Origin: Megascapheus bottae
Taxonomy: Eukaryota > Chordata > Mammalia > Rodentia > Geomyidae
Direction of reading: 5' to 3'
Length of the DNA stretch: 64,000 bases
Assembly (NCBI GenBank): GCA_024803745.1
Contig: JANJXV010000025.1
Coordinates: 18,764,610 to 18,828,609 of the forward strand
The notes under the pieces were generated by a model. The model was not told where the DNA came from, searched no databases, and saw only the letters and a list, made by a program, of their open reading frames with translations. The position numbers were made by a program, and so were the translations under genes. Of the stretch, positions 21,224 through 31,840 are shown piece after piece; within the stretch, counting starts at the first letter, position 1, and every line of letters begins with the position of its first letter.

Positions 21224-22479
21224 AATTAGTTTTAAAGCTACCCTTGGAGATCACCAAGTCTTTTTTCCTTTCTGAAGAAACTAAAATGACTTGCTTGGGA
21301 GTGCATAGTAGCTTTGCATCTATTTATTAATAAAAGAGGCCCTTAGACATTCTTCATCTGTGCAGGTTCAGAGACATCTTTTTTCTTGTTTTCTTATCTT
21401 TTGTCTTTCCCCTCCCCCGCCCCTTTGAAGGAAAAATGGAATGGAACAGCTTCTCTTTCTGAAGAGGAGAGGCAAGGAGCAAAAAATACCAGTTATATAA
21501 TCACGATTTGCCTTAGTCATGCGCCCTGATGGTGTGCGAATAGAACAGAAGATGACAGAGTTAAACACTGCATATTTATTTCCTGGCAGCTGTCCTAATT
21601 GGTTCAGCCGCTGTAATGGATGTGACAGGTTATTTTATTTTAGTTTTTGCTCAGAGCAAGCTGAGCAAAAACTCATCTTAGCTTGTGAATTTGCTGTTGT
21701 TTCTGGAGTCTAGGCTAGCTAATCACCCATGTGCCCAGAAATGGGCTGCTTGCCACTTGGGGAAGAAGGGTCTCTGGCTTCCCTGGGGAGCAGAGATTGC
21801 AGTATGAATGAGTAGGGGGGGGGAGGGTGCTGCAAGAAGCTCCATGAAATGCTTCAAAGGAGGAGGAGCTAGGAAAGATTTAACATAATAGCATGAACGT
21901 ATACTTGAGGGTCTCCATGAGTCCACAGCCAGTATTGGAATTGAGTGGAAGGCCAAGTAAAGTCGACCTTGGGCCTATTAGAACCTGCTGTACTTTCTGT
22001 CTATCGCAGCCACCTCTTCCCATCCCTGTAAACTGTTCCCTGGAGCACAAAGCACATACAAGCAGCAGGCCCTGGAGTCTGAAGCACCAGCCACCACACA
22101 ATATCCATCCCTGCCTTTGCTCACCGCTCAGTGCTTCTCAGTAGGTGGGAGCCCTGGAGGGGGGCAGCGTGGGCAGATACATGCTCAGAAAACCATGGGG
22201 GGGGGAGGCTCCACAAATGGCCTAGAGGACCCTAGAGGGGGAGCCCAGGGATTAAAACCACTTCAGCGACCCCAGGTGACCAGGGATAGCATCTAACCTT
22301 TGACCTTTCAGAGGTCTAATCATCCATCTCCATTAGCTATCCATGGTTACTTCCTGTTCCTTCCAAAGGTTGTGACAAGAATAATGAGAAGAAATCATGG
22401 ACACATGACATCTCTACAGCCTGGAGCAGAGGTGTATTCTTGCCTTCAGGGGGAGGAAACCGAGATTCAGAGATAATTA
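21224..22479. other. SINE-free unique DNA, candidate conserved region
   Basis: About 1.25 kb without SINEs. The part at about 21560-21720 has balanced composition and a perfect inverted repeat (separate entry) and reads like a conserved non-coding element; no coding evidence. Confidence 0.4.
21642..21673. repeat. Perfect 13-bp inverted repeat, 6-base spacer
   Basis: Left arm AGTTTTTGCTCAG (21642-21654), spacer AGCAAG, right arm CTGAGCAAAAACT (21661-21673). Could form a hairpin or be a dimeric factor site; TGCTCAG/CTGAGCA halves recall MAF-type half-sites. Confidence 0.75.
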
Positions 22480-22549
22480 AGTCTCTCTCTCCTTTCTTTC
22501 CTCTCTCCCTCTCTCTCCCTCTCTCTCCCTCCCTCCCCCCCCCCCCCCT
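22480..22549. repeat. CT-rich tract ending in a C run
   Basis: (TCTC/CCCT)n followed by about 14 C. Confidence 0.85.
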
Positions 22550-22550
22550 G

Positions 22551-22787
22551 CTCGTGCTGATCCTGTGGCTTAAACTCAGGCCTAGGCACTATCTCTGAGC
22601 ACTTTTTTTTGCTCATGGCTAATATTCTACCACTTACGTCACAGCTTCATTTTTGCTTTTTTCCTGGTTAGCTGGAGATGATTGTCTCACAAGCTTTCCT
22701 ACTTGGGGCTGGTGTTGAACTGTGATCTTGAGATCTCAGCCTCCTGAGTAGCTAGGATTACAGGCGTGATCCACCAGAACCAGTGCC
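22551..22787 (-). mobile_element. B1-Geo SINE
   Basis: GTGGCTTAAACTCAGGCCTA, CTGGTTAGCTGGAGATGATT, GTAGCTAGGATTACAGGCGTG. Confidence 0.87.
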
Positions 22788-22914
22788 CAGGAAGTCTGAT
22801 GGCCACACAACTCATCCATGGTAGAAAGGAGTCAGGCTAGTTCCTGTCCTTGTCACTAACACTATTATACTCCAGCCAGCATTGCATGACAGAAAAGACA
22901 ATTGTTTTTATTTT

Positions 22915-23152
22915 TTTATTCTTGGTGCTAGTTCTGGAAATTTAGGGCCTAAATGCCGACACTAAGCTTTCGTGCTCCAAACTGGTGTTCTACTACTTGA
23001 GCCACAGCTCCACTTCTGGCTTTTTTTTGGGTAGTTAATTGGAGGTTAAGAATCTTGTAGGCTTTTCTGCCCAGGCTGTTTTTGAACCTTAATCCTCAGA
23101 TTTCAGCCTCTTTAAGTAGTTAGGATTCAAGGCATGAGCCACTGGCATCTGA
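22915..23152 (-). mobile_element. B1-Geo SINE
   Basis: TGGTGCTAGTTCTGGAAATT, ACTTGAGCCACAGCTCCACT, GTAGTTAATTGGAGGTTAAG, TTAGGATTCAAGGCATGAGC. Confidence 0.86.
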
Positions 23153-23167
23153 TAAGACAAGCTGTAC

Positions 23168-23170
<3 letters not shown>

Positions 23171-23210
<40 letters not shown>
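23171..23210. repeat. (GT)20 at a SINE 3' end
   Basis: Pure GT run followed by ACATGCTAGTACTGG, the antisense CA-tail junction. Confidence 0.97.
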
Positions 23211-23211
<1 letters not shown>

Positions 23212-23212
<1 letters not shown>

Positions 23213-23662
23213 ATGCTAGTACTGGAGCGTGAACTCAGGACCTTGTGCTGACACTTGGCTTTTTTTGCTCAAGGCTGGACTTCTGACAGTTGAGCCATTC
23301 CTCCACTTTCAGATTTATTTATTTATTTATTTTTGTTGGTTGTGGGGCTTGAACTCTGGGCTCGGGTGCTGTTGCTGAGCTCAATCTATCACTTCAAGCC
23401 ACAGTACCATTTCTGGTTTTCTGGTGGTGATTGGAGATAAGAGTCTCACAGACTTTCATGCCTGGGCTGGCTTTGAACCCCAATCTTCAGACCTCAGCCT
23501 CCTGAGTAGCTAGAATTACAGGCATGAGACATCGGCACCCAGAAACTTCCAGATTTTTGCTGGTTATTTGGGTGTAAGGGTTTCTGGGATTGGCTTTGAA
23601 TCTTGATGCTCAGAACTCAGCCTTCTGAGTAGCTAGAATTGTGGGTGTGAGCGACTGGTGCT
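23212..23662 (-). mobile_element. B1-Geo SINE split by another B1-Geo
   Basis: The Geo tail runs 23212-23316 (to CCACTTTCAGATTT). The middle and head resume at 23545 (CTTCCAGATTTTTGCTGG) and end near 23662. Confidence 0.88.
23317..23544 (-). mobile_element. Inserted B1-Geo SINE with TSD (nested)
   Basis: Near-complete copy (TTGTTGGTTGTGGGGCTTG to CATGAGACATCGGCACCCAG). TSD ACTTTCAGATTT (23305-23316) / ACTTCCAGATTT (23545-23556), 11 of 12 matching. Confidence 0.9.
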
Positions 23663-24361
23663 CCACCCTTCCCATCCTTTTTCTTCCTTCCTCCATGCTC
23701 AACTCTGAGAACATCCCCTTCCTCATCTCCTACTCACCTCTAACTTAAGTCAGGCTTTGGTTCTGCAAAGCTGGAAAAGAACCAGTCTCTCTGAATGCCC
23801 CCCACCCCCATCCCCAGGACTGGGCCCAAGCGCCCACCCCCAAGGACAAGGGACACATTGGAGCAGGCAAAGGAAGTGAGGTCACAGCTTCTGACACCCC
23901 GCAAGGAAGCTGGGAAGCTTTTGCCAAGTCCTGGACTTAAGACTCCGCAAAGGCTGTGCTTCCTTTGGTTGAGCTGGAATTCCAGGCAGGCTGAAGTGGG
24001 GCAAGTGTAAATTCCACCGGCTGAAGCAATATTTTGCAGGCTTTTCTTTATTGTTTTTCCTTCCCTGTCAGCCTCTGGCCTTTAAGGCTGGTGTGGGGAG
24101 GATGGGACGTGGGGGAGGCGTTTCTTGGCTTGGAGCCAGGCCAGGTCAGCCTGAGAAGCAGCCAATTGAGGGGAGCAAGAATTCCATCAATCATAACCCG
24201 ACTAATGACACAGAGGAAACACTGGATGCTTCCTGTTGGATTCAACCTGCACACAGTAGCCAACTTTTCTCTTTTTTTTTGTCCTTTTAGCTTGTTTGCC
24301 TTCTGCCTATCCCTAAAGCAAATCTCAGGAACATGTTGCAGATTTTGATTTGGTGGTGGTG
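23663..24361. other. Unique DNA
   Basis: No gene recognised; several short ORFs on both strands overlap without family resemblance. Confidence 0.45.
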
Positions 24362-24548
24362 TTTTGCCAGTCCTGGGCTTGAGCTCAGGACCTGGACACT
24401 GTCCTTGAGCTTTTTCCAGGCTAGCGTTCTACCATTTGAGCATCAACAGCACTTCCAGCTTTTTCTGTGTATGTGATACTGAGGAATCGAACCCAGGACT
24501 TCATGCCTGCTAGACAGGTACTCTACCACTAGGCTACATTTCCAGCCT
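24362..24548 (-). mobile_element. IDL-Geo SINE
   Basis: TTTGCCAGTCCTGGGCTTGAGCTC to CACTAGGCTACATTTCCAGCC; both monomers present. Confidence 0.9.
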
Positions 24549-24579
24549 GTTTTTGTTGTTGTTGTTGTTGTTTTAAATA

Positions 24580-24781
24580 TGTGCCATTATTAGGCCTTGA
24601 ACTCAGGAGCTTGTGCTCTTGCTTTGCTTTTTCTTCTTAAGGCACATGCTCTACCTCTGGAACAACACTTCCGCATCCAGCTTTTTGTTGGTTAACTGGA
24701 GATAAATAAAAGTCTCTTGGAATTCTCTGCCTGGGCTGGCTTGTAACCAATGGTCCTCAGATCTTAGCCTTCTGAGTAGGG
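24580..24781 (-). mobile_element. B1-Geo SINE, diverged
   Basis: Preceded by (GTT)n at 24553-24574. GGCCTTGAACTCAGGAGCTT, TTGGTTAACTGGAGATAAAT, CTTAGCCTTCTGAGTAGG. Confidence 0.82.
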
Positions 24782-24890
24782 GTTTTCTGAGCTCTTGAAT
24801 ATCCAATATCTCACTTCAGTAACTAGGAAATCCAGTCTGGTGTTCATCTCAAAATTTCTAGCTCCTATCTAACTTAAAAGTGTTGCCACC

Positions 24891-25091
24891 TGGGGCCGGG
24901 AGTTTGGCCTAGTGGTTACAGTGCTTGCCTAGCATGCATGAAGACCCGGGTTCGATTCCTCGGTACCACATATATAGAAAAAAGCTGGAAGTGGTGCTGA
25001 GGCTCAAGTGGTAGAGCTCTAGCCTTGAGAAAGTCCAAGGACAGTGCTCAGGCCCTGAGCTCAAGGCCTGGGACTGGCAAAAAAAAAAAAA
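24891..25091 (+). mobile_element. IDL-Geo SINE with 15-bp TSD
   Basis: GGGGCCGGGAGTTTGGCCTA, GACCCGGGTTCGATTCCTCG, Geo tail, poly-A. TSD AAAAGTGTTGCCACC (24876-24890) / AAAAGTGTTCCCACC (25092-25106). Confidence 0.94.
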
Positions 25092-25106
25092 AAAAGTGTT
25101 CCCACC

Positions 25107-25774
25107 CATTGCTCAAGCTTTTTCCAGGCTGAACTATGGCCTTGGAAACTACAGCTATGGCCTGGTCTGCTTCATTCTACTTTTCTGCCCCTGGTGGGGG
25201 CTGGAGGAGTGAGGGCAGGGGTGGTCTCTGACTATGGGCATACCTTATCCCTTCTCTGCATACAATGTCCTGAACCCTGGGCTCAATCACCCATTATTTG
25301 GGACTTGGTTTGGGAATTCTTCTCCCTACTTTCAGGGGGTCTTTGGCAATGGAACCTATTTAGGAGAGCCAGCCAGAATGGTAACGTGATATTTCCTCCC
25401 AAAGCAGCTTTGTCTCCCTCTTCTCCAGCCTCTGTACAGCTTCTCAGACATGTGTCAGACACGTATCCTTATGTCCTGCCACCACCCCCCAGCAAACTCT
25501 GAGGTCACGTGACAAGCTCTCTGCGTAACCACTTCAAGTGTTCATTATGACTCACTGGATTTATTTCTCTCGGCTACCTTCTTTACAGCCATTTCTTTGG
25601 GAAAATGTTCCATAGTCTCTTAGTTTGTCCATCCTTGATCTCATCCTTGCTTTATAATGGGTGTGGGGGGAGGGGCTCTTCACATCTGTTACGTGATTCT
25701 AGGTTTTGAGGTTTCCAGCTGGATGGAAACAGCACTCACCCTATTGTGGGTACCATATATGAAGAGTCCTCTAA
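25107..25774. other. Unique DNA
   Basis: No gene or repeat recognised. Confidence 0.45.
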
Positions 25775-25921
25775 TGTAACTTAGAAGGCTGAGATGTTAA
25801 GGATCACGGTTCAAAGCCAAACTGGACAGGAATAGTCTGTTAGACTCTTAGCCTCCAATTTACCACCACAAAGACTAAGTTGGGGCAGTGTCGGGACCCT
25901 GAGTTCAAGCCTCAATCATGG
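25775..25921 (+). mobile_element. B1-Geo SINE, 5' truncated with internal deletion
   Basis: AACTTAGAAGGCTGAGATGT, GATCACGGTTCAAAGCCAAA, then GGGACCCTGAGTTCAAGCCTC; most of the Geo A-box region is lost. Confidence 0.8.
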
Positions 25922-25964
25922 TATTTAAAAAAAAGGGTGTAGGAGAGAGCTAATATAAAGGAAG

Positions 25965-26062
25965 TTGAATGATTATTCCCAAGATCATCAGGCTGATGAG
26001 TGACAGAGTTAGAACTGGAACCTAGTCTTCTAGACCTAAGTCTAGTGTTTTCATCAGGCTAG
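25965..26062 (-). mobile_element. MIR remnant
   Basis: CCAAGATCATCAGGCTGATGAGTGACAGAG, then AACTGGAACCTAGTCTTCTAG, matching the antisense MIR core order. Confidence 0.65.
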
Positions 26063-26289
26063 CATTGGTCTTGTGACCCTGTGCTCTCACCCCTTTCTCA
26101 CTGTGTTCTGAGCATGTGTGTGCCTCTCTCCACATTTCTTCTGCCCCTAGAATGACCTCTCCTCTCCCAGCCTGTGCTCCTAAGTTTCAGTTGAAAATCC
26201 ACTTGCAGACAGCAGAGCCTGCAGGACCTTATTCAAGGCTGGCCAGGGTAAAATTTGGAGAGTCTTTCTAAAAAAAAAAAAAAAAATCT

Positions 26290-26490
26290 AGGGCTGGAAG
26301 TTTGGCTGAGTGGTAGCGTGCTTGCCTAGCATGCATGAAAACCCAGGTTCAATTCCTCCATACCATATACATAGAAAAAAAAAATGCCAGAAGTGGCACT
26401 GTGGCTCAAGTGGTAGAGCTCTAGCCTTGAGAAAGGTCCAAGGACAGTGCTTAAGCCCTGAGTTCAAGCCCCAGGACTGGCCAACAAAAT
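26290..26490 (+). mobile_element. IDL-Geo SINE
   Basis: GGGCTGGAAGTTTGGCTGAGTGG, ACCCAGGTTCAATTCCTCC, CTGTGGCTCAAGTGGTAGAG, CAAGCCCCAGGACTGGCC. Confidence 0.92.
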
Positions 26491-26507
26491 ATAGCTGAAA
26501 GCAAAAA

Positions 26508-26730
26508 GTTACTGCTTCTCATGGCTCACACCTGTATTCCTAACAACACAGGAGGCTGTGATCCAAGGAATTGCAGTTTGAAGCCAGCCTGGGCAGGAAA
26601 AATCCATGAAGCTCTTTCTAGCCAGCAAAGAGTCCTAGTGGAGCTGTGACAAGTGATAGAGCACTAGCCTTGAGTGAAAAAGCCAAGCAGGAAGGATTAG
26701 CTTTGAGTTCCAGCCCAAGTGTTAGCACAC
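26508..26730 (+). mobile_element. B1-Geo SINE (CA-tail type)
   Basis: CTCATGGCTCACACCTGTAT to TTCCAGCCCAAGTGTTAGC, running into CA-rich DNA at 26733-26766. Confidence 0.83.
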
Positions 26731-26732
26731 CT

Positions 26733-26766
26733 GCGTGCGCACACACATACACACAAACACACACAC
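26733..26766. repeat. CA-rich tail microsatellite
   Basis: GCGTGCGCACACACATACACAC: degenerate (CA)n continuing the SINE 3' end. Confidence 0.85.
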
Positions 26767-27739
26767 CATCCAAGTTATAAAGATATTCTAGGATTCATTC
26801 TAGAAGCTTGATTATTTCCCATTCACATGTGTTCCCTGTGTATTACCATGCGATCATGCGATACTGGGTCTTGTAGAGTGGTAGATTTTGCACAAGTGAT
26901 AGAGTACATATTCGATTCCAGCTTACTTTTTGTACCTACCTAAATGGTTCAGCTTCCTGGACTTGTTGACATCTCACTGCCACAAAGCAGATGTTGCATA
27001 CACTGAACCCACATGTTGCAGGGAACTCTGCCCTGGCTCCTGCTGCACATCTGGGTCACGTCCAGGATCTATCACAGCCGATGCTTCTCAGAACACGCAT
27101 GCGTGCTTCTCCTTCTAAGAGCATTATGTGTGTGTGTGGGGGGGTTTAAAGCACTGGTGTGTGACCTAAGAACATAGCCTCCACCCAGATTGTAATGAAT
27201 AACCAACCCATGCTTTGTCCACTGCAGCTTACTGAGTGCTTTTCCTTACATGCCCTCTTCCAGTCTCTGTAAACGTTCTGCCTGAGCATGTTCCTGTGAC
27301 CCCAGCCCAACCCTGGTCAGGGAAGTAAAGTTGGTGCTCAGAGGGGCACCCTGCTCAAGAATGGCAGGACTGTACTCCATGCCCACTTCCAGCTTCCCTG
27401 GCCTTTGCCCCTTGCTCCTTTGGAGAAGTTTCCTCATGTGGTAGGACTCAGAGGTGTCTGGGGTCAGGTAGGCTGGCTTTTCCAGAAGCTTCCATGACTG
27501 CCTTCCCGGGACAGGCCCAGAAACCAGAGCTGGCTCTTCAGTGCTCAGCAGCCCCTCCCATGAGGCCAAGGTTATTTGCCTTATCTAAATAAACTGCACA
27601 AACATGGCTGCATTACTCATGGGTAAGTAATTTGTAGCAAGCACCACCCCGTGATGGGGCTATCGGTGCATCCTGAAATCATGTTTCAACTTGTAAAGAA
27701 ATGAACACAGCACCGGAGGGGTTCCCCTCCCCCCACCAT
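26767..27739. other. Unique DNA, about 1 kb
   Basis: SINE-free. Open antisense frames (for example 27246-27569) lack a recognised domain, splice pattern or family; not called as genes. Confidence 0.45.
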
Positions 27740-27800
27740 TTTAGGTATGTATTATTTTGTGGCGCTCAGATTCGAACTCAGGGCCTCGTGCATACGTGTT
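27740..27800 (-). mobile_element. ID-type fragment
   Basis: TTTTGTGGCGCTCAGATTCGAACTCAGGGCCTCGTGC resembles the antisense tRNA-Ala-like monomer. Confidence 0.45.
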
Positions 27801-28159
27801 TCAGCCTAGGAAATGAAGTTTGAGACTCATACTGGTAAAGAATCAAATCAAATCAAATCAAAAGCCAAGCTGTCTGATCTTTGGCATCCTGAGGAAAAGT
27901 TGGTCCCTGGTCCTGTTTAGGGACAGAGAGATCCTTGGATGATATCACTCTTCCTGTGACCCAAAGACAGGGAGAACACAACTCGAGGGCCAGGAGCCCC
28001 AGAGCTGCCATGTAAATGAGGCGCTCACACTGGTAGTCTGGACGCCATGGTACTGCTGTAGAGGAAGACAGTGATTGAGTAGTGGGGGGAAGAGAGGTAA
28101 GACTAAAAGCATTTGGTTTTCATGGCTCTCTTAGATTGCCTCCCTTGGACTCTGTGTAG
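27801..28159. other. Unique DNA with a short (AATCA)n
   Basis: AATCAAATCAAATCAAATCA at about 27840-27862; nothing else recognised. Confidence 0.4.
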
Positions 28160-28308
28160 AGCCCTCCTTCCTCCCTCTCCCTCCTCTTCCCTCCTTTTGT
28201 CTCCCCTCCTACCCTCCCATCTTCTCTTCCCTTCCCTCTTCTTCTCTCCCCATCTTTCCCTTTTTCTCCCTTTCCTTCTTCTCTCTCCTCCCTCTTCCCC
28301 ACCCCCTT
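28160..28308. repeat. Polypyrimidine tract
   Basis: TCCCTCT/CTTCC-rich, about 150 bases, directly before a SINE 3' end. Confidence 0.85.
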
Positions 28309-28310
28309 TT

Positions 28311-28545
28311 TTTGGTCAGTTGTGGGGCTTGAACCCTGGGCCTGGGCACTGTCCCTGAGCTCTTCAGCTCAAGGTTAGTGCTCTGCCACTTTGAGCCACA
28401 GAGCCACTTCTGGTTTTCTGGTGGCTCATTGGAGATAAGAATCTCACCAACTTTTGTGCCCAGGATAGCTTTGAACCAGGATCCTCAGCTCTCAGCCTCC
28501 TGAGTAGCTAAGATTACAGGCAGGAGCCACCGGTGCCTGGTTCTT
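28311..28545 (-). mobile_element. B1-Geo SINE, well preserved
   Basis: TTGGTCAGTTGTGGGGCTTG, CTGGTGGCTCATTGGAGATAAG, GAGTAGCTAAGATTACAGGC; full length. Confidence 0.9.
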
Positions 28546-29153
28546 TTCTTTTCTTCTTCTTTTTTTAACCTCATGTGGAAATAAGGAGCTAGCTCTTACA
28601 AAGGCTCTGTGATGCACCCCAAAACCAGAAGGAGGTCAATCACCACCCATTGGAAAATGGGGTGTGTTTGAAAGAACTCAAACTTCAGGCCTCAACAGAA
28701 TTCCTGAAGTCCTCTTAGTCCCTGACTCCCTAGATCAGCACATTCTGACCCAAACAAAACAGTCACAGGATGTCCCACAGACGACGGATTCCCCGGAAAC
28801 GTGGCGTTACACACGGTGCCTGCCCACGACTCTGAAACTAGATCAGGATATGTGCCACAGGCCCCCTTTTCCATTTCTCCCCCTCTTGACCCAGGGACTG
28901 GAGTGTGGAGAGGCCTTGCTTCCGGTATCTTGGACTCATCTTTGGGTTCCATCAGACAGGCCATAGATAGCTCAGCAAGCCAGGCCTCTCTTACACAAAG
29001 ATTACAGCAGGAACAATAGTAACCCTGAAATGCACCACCTACCCATGTGGACTGAACTCAAAATTGCTTCCTTGTAGAGATTCTGATCGCAAAGCCCAGG
29101 GTTCCTGCAACAAAGCTCAGTTCCCCCCACCGCTTCAGCGAGGAGGTGATCAG

Positions 29154-29156
<3 letters not shown>
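28546..29156. other. Unique DNA
   Basis: No gene recognised; the ORFs at about 28664-29019 are open in several frames at once without family resemblance. Confidence 0.45.

Positions 29157-29205
<49 letters not shown>
29157..29205. repeat. (GT)n microsatellite
   Basis: About 24 GT units, no adjoining SINE. Confidence 0.96.
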
Positions 29206-29207
<2 letters not shown>

Positions 29208-29382
29208 AGGGGGGCTTTGCCTTTGGCCTAAATGCTCTCTCTCCTAGTTACCCAGCCTATCTGGGGGGGGGCCTGCACTTGATGGGTACCCAGCCCATAC
29301 CTTCTAACACTCAGAAGGGAATTAGATCCAAGTAGTACTATGTTGGATTATGGGTCCAGTCTGAGTCATTGGAGCCAATATG

Positions 29383-29493
<111 letters not shown>

Positions 29494-29834
29494 AGAATGA
29501 GAGAACACATGTGGGTTCAGCAACCTCTCTTAGTCCTAGTTTGAAATAAAAATGAAAACATGCTGTTCCCGTTCATAATTAATATATGTACTTAGACTTT
29601 CCACATCTGTCTACCTCGCCCCTCCCAGCTGCTAACCAACTTTTTATGAAAAAAAAAAAAATGTTCCTGCAGAAGGATCAGAAATCGACCCTAAAGCAAA
29701 TAGCTGGAGTACGTTCCCTGGAACCCCTAACTTCACAGAAAAGATTTATTTATTTAGATTTCCTGAAGCAGCTCCATGAAGATGAATGTCTTCCTACCAA
29801 AATCTGTCTTAGATCTGCTTCAAAAATATACTTA
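29494..29834. other. Unique DNA
   Basis: AT-rich, with a 12-13 base A run near 29649; no gene recognised. Confidence 0.4.
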
Positions 29835-30060
29835 AGCCAACTGCTGGTAGTAGCTCATGCCTGTAATCCTAGTTACTTAGAAGGCTTGAGAACTGAGGAT
29901 CACAGTTTGAATCCAGCCCAGAGACAGGAAAGTCCATGAAACACTTCTCTTTAATTAATCACTAAAGAAGCCCCAAATAGAGTTGTGGCTTTTGTAATAG
30001 AGCACTAGCCTTGAGTAGAAGCTCAGAGACAGCACACAGGCCCTGAGTTCAAGCCCTAGC
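29835..30060 (+). mobile_element. B1-Geo SINE
   Basis: GCCAACTGCTGGTAGTAGCT, CTTTAATTAATCACTAAAG, GGCCCTGAGTTCAAGCCCTAG, then CACACACACC. Confidence 0.85.
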
Positions 30061-30065
30061 ACACA

Positions 30066-30292
30066 CACCCATTGGTGGTGGCTCCTAACTGTAATCCTAG
30101 CTACTCGGGAGGCTGAGATCTGAGGATCAAGGTTTGAAGCCAGACCAAGAAGAAAATTCTATGAGATTCTTCTCTTCAATGAACAGCAAAAGGCCGGAAG
30201 TGGAGATGTGGCTCAAGTGGTAAAGCATCACCCTTGAGCAAAAACACCAAGAAAAATGGGAGGCCTTGGATTCAAACCCAAATGCATATCAC
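30066..30292 (+). mobile_element. B1-Geo SINE, head-to-tail with the previous copy
   Basis: ATTGGTGGTGGCTCCTAACT, CTCGGGAGGCTGAGATCTGAG, GATGTGGCTCAAGTGGTAAAG; begins a few bases after the CA tail of the preceding SINE. Confidence 0.86.
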
Positions 30293-31049
30293 AAACTTAT
30301 AGAAAATGGGGTCTGAGTTTGGGGTGAGGGAGAGCACATAATTTTAGGGTAACAGGGCCTCACCTGGGAAAATCTGAGGCGGGGTTGGGGGAGTGGGGCA
30401 CAGAGGATCCCCTATGGGAACAGAAGTTGCACGCTGTCTGGGAGCTCAATTCTACCAGCTGGGCTTGAAGGGGAGGACGTGTTCCTTTGTGAGTGAGTGT
30501 ACATTTGGGTTTTTTTCACTCATTCATTCAAATCTTCTGAGAGGCTGTTTTGTGCCAGGTGCTGGGTTGGACAGTGGCAGCAGAGCCATTAGTTAGATAA
30601 ATGAGCTCCTGCCCTGTTTCCTGGAGTAAGTGGAAAGAGAACAGCTGGGTTCTGGTTCCTGAATGAAAGTGGTGATGCCACCGGAGGGCACGGAAGCCCT
30701 GCTGGTCGCTGATGGTATTTCTTCCACGAAGCTCCCTGCATGGATTCACAGTGGCTGCTCAGGTAATGGTCCAATGTGTGTCTCAGGATCCTTAGATTTC
30801 CTTTCCTCCTGTTATCTGGGCCTCCTGGGTGGTCTTGGTCTTTCTGGGATTCTGTTCAGCTGTTGATTAAAACTGACAAGGAGTCCAGGTCTTTTTTTTT
30901 TTTTTTTTCTCCCACAGTCATTTGTATCTAGTTTAGGGGATTCCCAAAGACCAGAATGGAATTAGGTCAGAGCTAGAAGAATCTGCAAGGCAAACCATTT
31001 TCAACCAGAAGCAGGGCAGCTCCAGGATAAAGGTTAAAAAAGGAATTTC
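30293..31049. other. Unique DNA with an L2-like remnant
   Basis: CACTCATTCATTCAAATC followed by TTTGTGCCAGGTGCTGGG (about 30518-30565) follows the antisense L2 end order; the rest is unrecognised. Confidence 0.5.
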
Positions 31050-31272
31050 AGGAGCCAGGCACAGAGGGCACGTACGGCTCACATCTGTCATTCCAGCTAC
31101 TCAGGAGGCTGAGATGTGAAGCTAGCCTGGGTAGAAAGGTCTGTGAGACTATGATCTCTAATCAGTCACCCAGAGAAGCCAAAAAGTGGAGGTATGGCTC
31201 AAGTGGTAGAGCTCCAGCCCTGAGTGGCTAAGGGACAGTGCCCAGGCCCTGAGTTTAAGCCCTAGTTCTAGC
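31050..31272 (+). mobile_element. B1-Geo SINE (CA-tail type)
   Basis: GAGCCAGGCACAGAGGGCAC, TCTAATCAGTCACCCAGAG, GTATGGCTCAAGTGGTAGAG, CCTGAGTTTAAGCCCTAG. Confidence 0.87.
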
Positions 31273-31278
31273 ATGTGT

Positions 31279-31280
<2 letters not shown>

Positions 31281-31310
<30 letters not shown>
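31281..31310. repeat. (CA)n tail microsatellite
   Basis: GTGTGCGCACACAC continuing the SINE at 31050. Confidence 0.95.
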
Positions 31311-31312
<2 letters not shown>

Positions 31313-31342
31313 TATTATAGAGTTAAAAAAACCTTAAATTGT

Positions 31343-31603
31343 TTTGTTTTGGGTGCTGAGCCAGTGGCTTGAATTTAGGCCCTGGACGTTGTTCCTGAGT
31401 TTTTGTGTAAGGCCATTGCTCTGCTACTTTGAGCTGCACATCCATTTCTGTGTTTTTCTTCCTTCCTTCCTTCTTCTTTTTTTTTTTTTTTAAAGTAGTT
31501 AATTGGAAATAAGAGTCTCACAGACTTTCCTTCCCGGAGCTGGCTTTGAACCATGATCCTCAGATCCCAGTCCCTTGACTAGCTAGAACCCACCATTGCC
31601 TGG
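31343..31603 (-). mobile_element. B1-Geo SINE with internal CTT/T expansion
   Basis: GGCTTGAATTTAGGCCCTGG, TTCCTTCCTTCC and T run at about 31458-31492, AGTTAATTGGAAATAAGAGTC, ACCCACCATTGCCTGGC. Confidence 0.84.
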
Positions 31604-31620
31604 CAAATACATATATTCTT

Positions 31621-31824
31621 CTTTTTTTTTTTTTTTTTGCCAGTCCTGGGCTTGGGCTCAGGGCCTGAGCACTGTTCTTGGATTTTCTCAAGGCTAGAGC
31701 TCTACCACTTGAACCTCAGCACCACTTCTTGGCTTTTTGCTACGTATGTAGTACTGAGGAATCGAACCAGGGTCTTCGTGCATGCTAGGCAAGCACTTTA
31801 ACCATTAGGCCAAACTCCTGGCCC
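31621..31824 (-). mobile_element. IDL-Geo SINE with 16-bp TSD
   Basis: Poly-T to CTCCTGGCCC. TSD AAATACATATATTCTT (31605-31620) / AAATACATACATTCTT (31825-31840), one mismatch. Confidence 0.94.
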
Positions 31825-31840
31825 AAATACATACATTCTT

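Noticed and set aside
26026..26050. SMAD-binding palindrome-like TCTAGAC / GTCTAG pair
   Set aside because: Neither is a full GTCTAGAC, and the sequence lies within a MIR remnant; short motifs like this are frequent by chance.
27246..27569. 107-codon antisense ORF in unique DNA
   Set aside because: No recognised family, no splice signals that I can link, and another ORF of similar length is expected by chance in 64 kb. Left as unassigned unique DNA.
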